Shown in pieces: positions 25,539 to 32,622 of a DNA stretch of 64,000 nt. A model generated the notes under the pieces. That model searched no databases and was not told the origin of the DNA. It saw nothing but the letters and a program-made list of their open reading frames with translations. This DNA is from Larkinella knui. Lineage in GTDB: Bacteria > Bacteroidota > Bacteroidia > Cytophagales > Spirosomataceae. The stretch is from NCBI RefSeq assembly GCF_003858645.1, contig NZ_RQJP01000001.1:62001-126000 (forward strand), written 5' to 3'. Within the stretch, counting starts at the first letter, position 1. The number at the start of each line of letters is the position of its first letter. The translations under genes and the position numbers were made by a program.

Positions 25539-26049
25539 TGAAAATACCGATGAAGATGGCCGCAATGTATAATACCCAAAGGCCGATGGCGACAAAAAAA
25601 CTCACTTTCGTCCATTTGGCCGCTTCTTCGGAAGCCCGTTGAGCACCGATAAAATCACCGTTGGAATAGCGGGAATCGACATTGGAGGCATTGACAATTC
25701 CGGCAATGCCAAAGGGCAGACAGCAGAAAAGAGTCGCCAGAATCGATTCGACCAGCCAGGTTTTGGGTCGGCCCTGGGTGCCTGCCGCCAGCGGTTGATT
25801 TGGCGTATAAGACTCCTGAAAAGGCTGGTAGGCCGGCGGATTGGGGGCGGGTGGTTGATACGGATTGACGGGTGGAAGAGGAGCCCCCGAAAGCCATTCG
25901 TTGATTTCGGGAACGGTGCTTGCCGCTACCCAGTCGGGCAGGCCCTGCGTCCAGACCTTGGTATCGGGTTGGATGGGTTTTGACCGTAATTCTTCCAGCG
26001 TAAATGGACCGAGCTGTTGGTTGCCCTCCAGGTAGTAGTATTGCTTCAT
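25513..26049 (-). CDS. GYF_2 (DUF4339) and CD225/dispanin-domain membrane protein
   Basis: A 178-residue protein with three parts. Residues 1-50 are a GYF_2 domain (YYLEGNQQLGPFTLEEL, then WTQGLPDWVAAS). A Pro-rich linker with PYQPPAPNPPAYQP follows at about 55-90. The C-terminus is a CD225/IFITM-like pair of hydrophobic segments (LVESILATLFCCLPFGIAGIV and the second helix before the end). ATG at 26049 is chosen because homology begins there. The 3' end overlaps the DUF2752 gene. A role in membrane organisation is suggested for the family but unproven. Confidence 0.88.
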   Translation of the reverse strand: MKQYYYLEGNQQLGPFTLEELRSKPIQPDTKVWTQGLPDWVAASTVPEINEWLSGAPLPPVNPYQPPAPNPPAYQPFQESYTPNQPLAAGTQGRPKTWLVESILATLFCCLPFGIAGIVNASNVDSRYSNGDFIGAQRASEEAAKWTKVSFFVAIGLWVLYIAAIFIGIFSGVTSSFY

Positions 26050-26149
26050 GTAAAAGGAAAAAAGTAGAGGGTTGGAATTGACAACCAATCGTAACGGATT
26101 GAAAGATAGAAAAAGATGTTAATTGATGCGGTATAAACCGCGCCTTTTT

Positions 26150-26827
26150 TTACGAAACGCAATCTGCTAATGTGGTGACATACCGGTCCACATACGATTC
26201 AATGTCTCGGCTCCGGTATTGCAGAATATACCGCGGATGATCGAGGGTAACAATTCGGTCGAAAAACCGCTGCTCTTGGTTGAGTTTTTGCAGGAATGTT
26301 GCGTTTTTCCGACCCAGGCAAACCGCTACTTTTCGGTTGCAACCAAAGGTAAGTTGCTGGCGAACCGATGCGGTAATGTTGGGCCAGAGGGCGGCCGTGG
26401 TGGCTTTATCGTCGTAGAAATTATAGTTTTTCCCTTCCCTGACCAGCGCCAGTGGAAACAGGGAGGTCAGGAAAAACTGGCTATAAAACGCGGCCGCACC
26501 GCCAAAGGCTTCCACAATCTGATAAATAAACCGGCTGGAAAGTTCCGGCGTGGGTGGCAGGTCGTTGTCGATACCGCAGTATTTTTTGAGATTCTGCGGA
26601 GTGGTGAAAGAAATGCCCGTTACGCCCGCGCCAAAGCGACCGGGATTGATTCCCAGGACATAAACCCGGGGCGTGTGATCACTGAAATAGGTGCTAAAAA
26701 ACTGGTTTACAATGGTTTGAACGGCCGGCTGGCGATACGGGTTGATGGCGCCAACGCCGGGCGGCAACTGATCCGGTTCGGACAGGCTGAGGTAATACGC
26801 AATGGCGCGGTCAGCAAACGTGTCCAT
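26150..26827 (-). CDS. SMUG2-like uracil-DNA-glycosylase family protein (DUF4918)
   Basis: A 225-residue protein of the uracil-DNA-glycosylase superfamily, subgroup formerly DUF4918. Visible motifs are VLGINPGRFGAGVTGISFT (active-site loop, about residues 57-75) and the C-terminal DHPRYILQYR, which corresponds to the HPS/HPR-type DNA-binding loop. Predicted to excise damaged bases. It starts one base after the stop of the beta-lactamase-like gene, so the two are co-transcribed with the dehydrogenase upstream. Family assignment is good; base specificity is not known. Confidence 0.85.
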   Translation of the reverse strand: MDTFADRAIAYYLSLSEPDQLPPGVGAINPYRQPAVQTIVNQFFSTYFSDHTPRVYVLGINPGRFGAGVTGISFTTPQNLKKYCGIDNDLPPTPELSSRFIYQIVEAFGGAAAFYSQFFLTSLFPLALVREGKNYNFYDDKATTAALWPNITASVRQQLTFGCNRKVAVCLGRKNATFLQKLNQEQRFFDRIVTLDHPRYILQYRSRDIESYVDRYVTTLADCVS

Positions 26828-26828
26828 G

Positions 26829-27647
26829 TTACAGAAACTGATTGTAGCAAATTTGGGCTATTTCGCCAATGATTTTCTCCGCTTCCGGGGTGGTTGTGCC
26901 CTGCACAAAAACCGACAGCAGGAAAGGTTTTGCAACATAAAAAATACCCGCATCGCCCCGTACATACGCCAGTTCGCCGGTTTTGTGGGCAATGACGGCC
27001 GTTTTGGGCAAAAAGAGCCGGAATGTCGTCTGGTCCGAGTTGCGTTTCAGGATGTCGATCATCTGGGCGCAGAGTTCGGGAGTGGCCACTTCGTTGCGGT
27101 AGATTTTCTTCAGGAGCACGTTCATTTCGTGGGCCGACACCCGGTTTTCGCGCCCCTGCTTTGCGGCCAGCGTGTCCATCATCATCCGGTTTAACCGGCT
27201 CTGGGTCAGGCCCAGCGTCTGCATGCGCCGGTTGATGTTTTCCATACCCAATTCGCGGATCAGAATGTTCGTGGCGGTATTGTCGCTGCGGGTCATCATC
27301 AGCGTCAGAACTTCAAGATTCGTGACGTTGCTCTGGTCGGGATACGTTTGCAGCACGCCCGAACCACCCGTTTTCTCCGACTCCTGGAGCACATGAATTT
27401 TGCCGAGATCGAACTGCCCGGCTTTTACCCGTTCCATCGTCTCGATCAAAATCGGGAGTTTGATGACGCTGGCTGCGGGCACCGGCTCGTCGGGTAAATG
27501 GACAAATTTGGTGGCATCCGTCAGCGATTCAAACGCCACATTCACGTGGGCCGCGGGTGGCAGTTTTTGCAGATAACCGCTTAATTTTTCCGGTAGAAGC
27601 TGAGCCGTTGCCAGGGCAGGCGCTAATAACAAAAGAAGTAGTTTCAT
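26829..27647 (-). CDS. Class A beta-lactamase-like serine hydrolase
   Basis: Exported protein (signal peptide residues 1-16, ending ATAQ) with the class A beta-lactamase/transpeptidase fold. S60-x-x-K63 (ASVIK), S121-D-N123 and K222-T-G224 are all present. When aligned by eye to the omega loop of class A enzymes, the positions of general base Glu166 and Asn170 fall on hydrophobic residues (RLNRMMMDTL, about 151-160). Hydrolytic deacylation of beta-lactams would then be poor, and a D,D-peptidase-like or other cell-wall role is more likely. ATG overlaps the upstream dehydrogenase stop by four bases. I would not call it a resistance gene. Confidence 0.85.
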   Translation of the reverse strand: MKLLLLLLAPALATAQLLPEKLSGYLQKLPPAAHVNVAFESLTDATKFVHLPDEPVPAASVIKLPILIETMERVKAGQFDLGKIHVLQESEKTGGSGVLQTYPDQSNVTNLEVLTLMMTRSDNTATNILIRELGMENINRRMQTLGLTQSRLNRMMMDTLAAKQGRENRVSAHEMNVLLKKIYRNEVATPELCAQMIDILKRNSDQTTFRLFLPKTAVIAHKTGELAYVRGDAGIFYVAKPFLLSVFVQGTTTPEAEKIIGEIAQICYNQFL

Positions 27648-28585
27648 CGAACGTGTTTCAACTGGCTGACCAGCACTTCATTGATACGGACGTAGCTTTC
27701 GTGGGTCCATCCCGCCACGTGGGGCGTTAACACCACGTGATCCGAATTCCGAAGATAATCAAAAGCCGCTTGCTGATCGGGTGTCAGCCGGGAAAGTTTT
27801 TCATTTTCCAATACATCCAGACAAGCCCCGCGTATTTTTCCGCTTTCCAGCCCCCGCACCAGCGCCGACAGCGACACCACTTCGCCCCGGGCAATATTGA
27901 TCAGGTAAAACGGTTTCTCAAACCGGGCAATGAAGGCATCGTTGATCATCATCCGCGTCTCGGCCGTTAGCGGAACATGGAGGCTCAGCACATCGGCTTC
28001 TTCCATAATCTGCTCCATTTCAGCTTCCTGAGCGTAAGCGCCACCATACCGGGTCAGGTATTTGTCGTAACACAGGACCCGGCATCCGAAGCCACTCAGC
28101 CGACGGGCGGTGGCGTGGCCATTGTTGCCGAAGCCGACGATGCCGACGGTCAGGCTGCTGAGTTCGTAGCCCCGGTTGCCCTCCCGGTCCCAGATGCCCC
28201 GGCGCACTTCGCGGTCGCCTTTGGCAATGTTGGCCAGCAGACCGAGCAGCATGCCGACGGTATGTTCCGCAACGGCATCGCGGTTGCCTTCGCCCGCGTG
28301 AAAAACCTGGATGTTGCGTTGGCTGGTGATGTCGAGGTCGATCAGGTCCAGACCCGCCCCCGCCCGGCCGATAAACCGCAGGCGACGGGCCGGGTTCAGC
28401 ACGTCGGCATCGACCGCCGTTTTGCTGCGAATCAGTAAGCCGTCATACTCGGCGATCTGGTCGATCAGGGCACTTCGCGTGATCGTGGGTTCATACCGGA
28501 AGGCAAACCCCGCCTGTTCGAGCATGGGAAACAGCGAAGGATGCATTTCGTCGGCAATCAGGATTATGGGTTGTATCTGGGACAT
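27644..28585 (-). CDS. D-isomer-specific 2-hydroxyacid dehydrogenase (SerA-like)
   Basis: A 313-residue NAD-dependent dehydrogenase. It shows the N-terminal catalytic half (IADEMHPSL...), the Rossmann motif VGIVGFGNNGHATARRL, the second signature LSLHVPLT, the INIARGEVV motif with the substrate arginine region, and the catalytic H in TPHVAGWT. Length and motifs fit phosphoglycerate dehydrogenase of the short type lacking an ACT domain, or a glyoxylate/hydroxypyruvate reductase. ATG at 28585 is chosen over upstream in-frame codons, which have no homology and run into an intergenic hairpin. It is the first gene of a tight three-gene operon with the serine hydrolase and SMUG2-like genes. Confidence 0.88.
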   Translation of the reverse strand: MSQIQPIILIADEMHPSLFPMLEQAGFAFRYEPTITRSALIDQIAEYDGLLIRSKTAVDADVLNPARRLRFIGRAGAGLDLIDLDITSQRNIQVFHAGEGNRDAVAEHTVGMLLGLLANIAKGDREVRRGIWDREGNRGYELSSLTVGIVGFGNNGHATARRLSGFGCRVLCYDKYLTRYGGAYAQEAEMEQIMEEADVLSLHVPLTAETRMMINDAFIARFEKPFYLINIARGEVVSLSALVRGLESGKIRGACLDVLENEKLSRLTPDQQAAFDYLRNSDHVVLTPHVAGWTHESYVRINEVLVSQLKHVR

Positions 28586-28639
28586 CCGTATGGTTTTTGT
28601 AACTTGCACTGTTAATAGAAGAAATGACGAACGAACACG

Positions 28640-28718
28640 GAAGAATGAACGCTGCATACCGAGCCGTAGCCGACGGTCATATGACCACGTCGTACGCACG
28701 ATTCAGCGTTCATTCTTC
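28640..28718. repeat. Long inverted repeat between divergent genes
   Basis: Bases 28640-28654 (gaagaatgaacgctg) are the exact reverse complement of 28704-28718. Near the middle sits the 12-base palindrome ggtcatatgacc (28675-28686), so the whole 79 bases are roughly symmetric about 28680. It lies between the dehydrogenase and pdxA genes, which diverge. It could be a transcription barrier or operator; there is no U-tract. Confidence 0.6.
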
Positions 28719-28750
28719 GTCTAAAACCAAGGGCGAAACTACTAACTTAA

Positions 28751-29917
28751 ATGGAACCGCGCCAATCGGAGAAAAATAACGAACGCCAACCGGAACCCCA
28801 AACCCGTCGGCCAGTCATCGGAATTACCCTCGGTGATTACAATGGAATCGGGCCGGAAGTTATCCTTAAAGCCTTGCAGCACAACCGGTTGCAGAAGGTT
28901 TGCACACCGGTTATTTACGGCTCGATGCGGGTGCTGAACCGGTATCGGAATATGCTGCAGCAAAGCGGATTGTCGCTGAAAGACTGGAACCTGAACGGGA
29001 TTCAGACCGTCGGGCAGGCCAATCCGAAGTTTACCAACGTCATCACCTGCTGGAACGACCAGGGCGGAAATCCGTCGGGCGGACCCGACCGGCAGAACCA
29101 GGATGTGCAGCCGGGGAAAGTGACGCCCGAAGCCGGACAGGCGGCACTGGCGTGTTTGCAGCGGGCCACCGAAGACCTGAAAGCCGGTCATCTGGACGCC
29201 ATTGTGACGGCGCCGATCAATAAAAACAACATCCAGACCGAAACCTTCAAATTTCCGGGCCATACCGAATATTTTGCCGAAGCCTTCGGGGTGAAAGACA
29301 ACCTGATGTTTCTGGTGAGCGACGTGTTGCGGGTAGGGGTGGTGACGGGGCATATTCCGCTGGGCCGCATCCGGTCGAGCATTACCAAAGAACGGGTTTT
29401 GCTGAAATTACAACTGATGTATCAGTCGTTGCGCAACGATTTTGGCATCCAGAAACCACGAATTGCGGTGCTGGGCCTCAACCCGCACGCGGGCGAAGAG
29501 GGCTTGCTGGGCAACGAGGAGCAGGAAATTCTAAAGCCTCTGATTCAGGAATTGCGTAACAAAGGCCAGTTGATTTACGGTCCGTTTGCGTCAGACGGCT
29601 TTTTCGGGACCCGCGCCTACCGCAAGTATGATGCCGTGCTGGCGATGTACCACGATCAGGGATTGATTCCCTTCAAAACGATTGCCTTCGACGAGGGCGT
29701 CAATTTTACCGCCGGAATGCCGGTTGTCCGGACCTCACCCGACCACGGAACGGCCTATGACATTGCCGGGAAAAATATAGCCGACGAAACGTCGATGCTT
29801 CAGGCGATTTACGTCGCCTGCGATGTGTCGAAATACCGCAAGGAAATGGCGGAAATTGAGGGGAATGCCTTGAACAAAAAAACGATCAGTGGGAAAATAA
29901 GTGAGCAGTCTGCTTAA
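28751..29917 (+). CDS. pdxA: 4-hydroxythreonine-4-phosphate dehydrogenase
   Basis: PdxA oxidises 4-phosphohydroxy-L-threonine in the DXP-dependent pyridoxal-phosphate pathway. The 388-residue protein shows the family start IGITLGDYNGIGPEVILKAL and the domain motifs VTAPINK and FPGHTEYFAE. Metal-binding histidines are seen in PGHTE, NPHAGE and YHDQG. The C-terminal motif VRTSPDHGTAYDIAGK is intact. The first 20 residues are a polar, Gln/Glu-rich tail that may not be part of the fold. The next gene, yicC, starts six bases after the stop. Confidence 0.95.
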   Translation: MEPRQSEKNNERQPEPQTRRPVIGITLGDYNGIGPEVILKALQHNRLQKVCTPVIYGSMRVLNRYRNMLQQSGLSLKDWNLNGIQTVGQANPKFTNVITCWNDQGGNPSGGPDRQNQDVQPGKVTPEAGQAALACLQRATEDLKAGHLDAIVTAPINKNNIQTETFKFPGHTEYFAEAFGVKDNLMFLVSDVLRVGVVTGHIPLGRIRSSITKERVLLKLQLMYQSLRNDFGIQKPRIAVLGLNPHAGEEGLLGNEEQEILKPLIQELRNKGQLIYGPFASDGFFGTRAYRKYDAVLAMYHDQGLIPFKTIAFDEGVNFTAGMPVVRTSPDHGTAYDIAGKNIADETSMLQAIYVACDVSKYRKEMAEIEGNALNKKTISGKISEQSA

Positions 29918-29923
29918 AAAATT

Positions 29924-30814
29924 ATGCTAAAATCAATGACCGGGTTTGGCAGTGCGACCCAGGAAGCCAACGGGCTGACGGTAACTGCTGAAGTGAAAAC
30001 GTTAAACTCTAAGTTTCTGGATATTTATTGCCGGCTTCCGCGGGCCTTCTCCGACAAGGAAGTTGAATTACGGAATCTGCTCACGCAAAAACTCGAGCGC
30101 GGCAAAGTCGAGCTGTCCCTAAATATTACGCGTCTGACGGATGTTCGGCCGGGTGTGACCGTAAACCGCCCGCTGATTGAAGCCTACCTGAAAGACCTTC
30201 GTGAAACCTCCCAGGGCCTTTTGCTGGATGTGGCCGATGGGGATCTGTTCAAGCTGGCGTTGCAGCAACCCAATGCCTTCAATTCGGAAGCGTCGAGTGC
30301 TTCGGACACGGCCGTGAGTGATTGGGAATTAATTCTGTTGACGGCTTTGGAAGCCATTCGCCGGTGCGACGAATTTCGGCAGCAGGAGGGGAATGGCCTG
30401 GAAATCAAGTTCAAAGAATACATTCAGATCATCACGGACCGGCTGACGCTGATCGAGGTGCAGGACGTGAAGCGCATTCCCGCCGTTCGCGAACGGGTTC
30501 GCGGTATGGTGGTCGAATTGATGGGGAGCGACGAATTTGACCAGAACCGGTTTGAACAGGAACTGATTTATTACATCGAGAAATTCGATATTTCGGAAGA
30601 AAAAGTTCGGCTGAAAAACCACCTGAGTTACTTCATGGAAGTGCTGGCCGCGGACGAAGCCAACGGCAAGAAGCTCAATTTTATCGCGCAGGAAATCGGG
30701 CGTGAAATCAATACCATCGGGTCCAAAGCCAACGATGCCGCCATTCAACGGCTGGTGGTTCAGATGAAGGACGAGCTGGAAAAAATTAAAGAGCAGACGC
30801 TGAATGTGATTTAA
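29924..30814 (+). CDS. yicC: YicC-family endoribonuclease-like stress protein
   Basis: A 296-residue YicC family protein. The N-terminus MLKSMTGFGSA and the segment EVKTLNSKFLDIYCRLPR are diagnostic. The C-terminal DUF1732 motif is also clear (KLNFIAQEIGREINTIGSKANDAAIQ). E. coli YicC has been described as an RNA-degrading or RNA-binding factor. It lies six bases after pdxA and converges on the next gene across a long hairpin. Confidence 0.94.
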   Translation: MLKSMTGFGSATQEANGLTVTAEVKTLNSKFLDIYCRLPRAFSDKEVELRNLLTQKLERGKVELSLNITRLTDVRPGVTVNRPLIEAYLKDLRETSQGLLLDVADGDLFKLALQQPNAFNSEASSASDTAVSDWELILLTALEAIRRCDEFRQQEGNGLEIKFKEYIQIITDRLTLIEVQDVKRIPAVRERVRGMVVELMGSDEFDQNRFEQELIYYIEKFDISEEKVRLKNHLSYFMEVLAADEANGKKLNFIAQEIGREINTIGSKANDAAIQRLVVQMKDELEKIKEQTLNVI

Positions 30815-30819
30815 CGTCG

Positions 30820-30889
30820 TGCCCCGACAGCGGCTACTGACCCATCACTTTTTGGTGTTGGGCCTGAATGAGAAGCCGCTGTCGGGGCA
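30820..30889. repeat. 16-bp-stem hairpin between convergent genes
   Basis: Bases 30820-30835 (tgccccgacagcggct) pair perfectly with 30874-30889. A smaller imperfect stem (cccatcac with gtgttggg) sits in the 38-base loop. The hairpin lies between the yicC stop and the stop of the opposite-strand gene, so a bidirectional terminator or RNA-stabilising structure is likely. There is no U-tract. Confidence 0.65.
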
Positions 30890-30913
30890 TTCGACCATAT
30901 CGACGGCCCGGCG

Positions 30914-31966
30914 CTAGTTGAAAAATGCCCCGTTCTGCGTTCCCAGCAACGAGTCGAACGGGATTTCTTCCTGTTTGATGAATCCCTTTTGGGGCAGAAA
31001 ACCGTCGGCCACCAGTTCAACCACGGCGGCTACCGAACCGGCGGTGGTCCAGGAAATGGCCCGCCAGTGCTGACCGTCGATTTCGCGCGGATGGTAGGCC
31101 CGGTAAAATTCTTCCCGTTCCAGAACGGAGCCTTTCCAGCCTTCGACCACGGCGTAGACATACACCACATCGGCCTGGACGGGCGGTTTGGCTTCGGTCA
31201 AAATCTGCTCGACCAGAACGCGTTTATCTTTCAGAATCAGTTCGTACAACAAAAACCGCATCAGTTTGGCGTGGCCGGGATAGCGGATCGTTTTGTAGTT
31301 GAGCGTATCGACCTGCCCGGCGTAGGTTTCGCACATGGTTCCCAAACCGCCCGACGTGCTGAAGGCTTCAAATTCCTGGCCCTCGATGTTGATCACTTCA
31401 ATACCGTCGAGCGCCGGAACGGTTTTGAAAACCCCGTTCGAAATCACTTCACAATCGTTCAGGTATTCATTGATGACGCCCGCGGGCGACCACGTGAAGG
31501 AGTAGCCCAGCAAACCATTCGGATAGCGCGGCAGGGCACCCACGCGCAGTTCGATGTCGCGGAGTTTGGTGAACCGTTTGGCCAGGTTGGCCCCGACGAT
31601 TCCGATCAGACCGGGAGCCAGCCCGCACTGCGGAGCCATGACGGCTTTGGCGGTTTCGGCCATTAGCCGGATCGCGGTGGTGGTCGGAACGTCTTCGGTC
31701 AGGTCAAAATAATGGAGGCCCAATTGCCAGGCGGTGGTCGCAATCGGCAGATTCAGGTTGTAGGGCAGGCAGGAGACGACACCGTCGAAATCGGCCAGGG
31801 TTTTCAGCAGCGTTGGCGCGTCGGCAATATCGCCTTGAATAACCGGAAAAGGCAGATCATAAGCGGGCGGGAGTTTATCGAAACCCGTTACGGTGAAGCG
31901 TTTGTTGAGGAGAATGCCGACCAGTGAGCCAACTTTTCCCATCCCAACAACAAGGATTTTTTTCAT
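30914..31966 (-). CDS. Saccharopine-dehydrogenase-family protein
   Basis: A 350-residue NAD(P)-dependent enzyme. The Rossmann start KKILVVGMGKVGS, the VVSCLPYNLNLPIA motif and the central GLAPGLIGIVGANLA segment are those of the saccharopine dehydrogenase/carboxynorspermidine synthase family. The second domain (GIEVINIEGQEFEAFSTSGGLGT and TIRYPGHA) is also typical. ATG at 31966 gives the canonical nucleotide-binding start; an upstream ATG adds 12 unconvincing residues. An ALDH7-type semialdehyde dehydrogenase at 40.9 kb could act downstream in lysine breakdown, but the genes are not adjacent. Confidence 0.87.
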   Translation of the reverse strand: MKKILVVGMGKVGSLVGILLNKRFTVTGFDKLPPAYDLPFPVIQGDIADAPTLLKTLADFDGVVSCLPYNLNLPIATTAWQLGLHYFDLTEDVPTTTAIRLMAETAKAVMAPQCGLAPGLIGIVGANLAKRFTKLRDIELRVGALPRYPNGLLGYSFTWSPAGVINEYLNDCEVISNGVFKTVPALDGIEVINIEGQEFEAFSTSGGLGTMCETYAGQVDTLNYKTIRYPGHAKLMRFLLYELILKDKRVLVEQILTEAKPPVQADVVYVYAVVEGWKGSVLEREEFYRAYHPREIDGQHWRAISWTTAGSVAAVVELVADGFLPQKGFIKQEEIPFDSLLGTQNGAFFN

Positions 31967-32031
31967 AGGTGTGTTGATGGATTGAAGAATGAATGGTGGC
32001 AATGTACTAAGTTTTTTTACAAATTGAATTC

Positions 32032-32619
32032 ATGAAACTTCCCCTCGAATTTTACGAGAATCACGATACCATCACGCTTTCCCAGCGTCTGCTGGGCTGC
32101 GAACTGGTTCACAAAAGCCCGGAAGGGACCACCGCCGGTTTGATTGTGGAAACAGAAGCGTATTTGACCGGCGATCCGGCCTGTCATGCCTACCGCAAGA
32201 AAACCGTCCGGAATGCGGCCATGTTCGGTCCGGCGGGAACACTCTACGTCTACCTGATTTATGGATTTTACTATTGCCTGAACGTCGTTACCGGACCGGA
32301 AGGTGTGGGTGAGGCCGTTCTGATCCGGGCCCTCGAACCTACCGAGGGACTGGATTTGATGGGGGAACGACGCAGCCTCGACCCGACGACCAAAGCGGGG
32401 TTACGCGGGCTGACCAGCGGCCCCGGCAAACTGGTCATTGCGATGGGCATCTCGCGGGATCATAACTTCCTGTCACTGACTGAGTCCGGGATTTACATTC
32501 GTCCCCGGATTTTGCCCGATTTTGAAATGGTAACGACGACGCGCATCGGCATTACGCAGGGAGCCGATTTGCCGTACCGGTTTTATGTCAGGGGAAACCG
32601 CTTTGTGAGTAAACCGTAA
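32032..32619 (+). CDS. DNA-3-methyladenine glycosylase (AAG/MPG type)
   Basis: A 195-residue alkyladenine DNA glycosylase that removes alkylated purines in base-excision repair. Motifs include RLLGCELVHK, the catalytic Glu in IVETEAYLTGDPACHAY, MFGPAGTLYVYLIYGFYYCLNV and GPGKLVIAMGI. Length is normal. It is divergent from the saccharopine-dehydrogenase-like gene and convergent with the CocE-like gene three bases after its stop. Confidence 0.95.
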   Translation: MKLPLEFYENHDTITLSQRLLGCELVHKSPEGTTAGLIVETEAYLTGDPACHAYRKKTVRNAAMFGPAGTLYVYLIYGFYYCLNVVTGPEGVGEAVLIRALEPTEGLDLMGERRSLDPTTKAGLRGLTSGPGKLVIAMGISRDHNFLSLTESGIYIRPRILPDFEMVTTTRIGITQGADLPYRFYVRGNRFVSKP

Positions 32620-32622
32620 CCC

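Noticed and set aside
26128-26147. Hairpin gcggtataaaccgc followed by a T-run as a plus-strand terminator
   Set aside because: No plus-strand gene ends there; both flanking genes are on the minus strand, where no T-run follows closely.
26829-27647. Beta-lactam resistance gene
   Set aside because: The deacylation residues appear to be missing and the gene sits in a housekeeping-type operon; no evidence for resistance.
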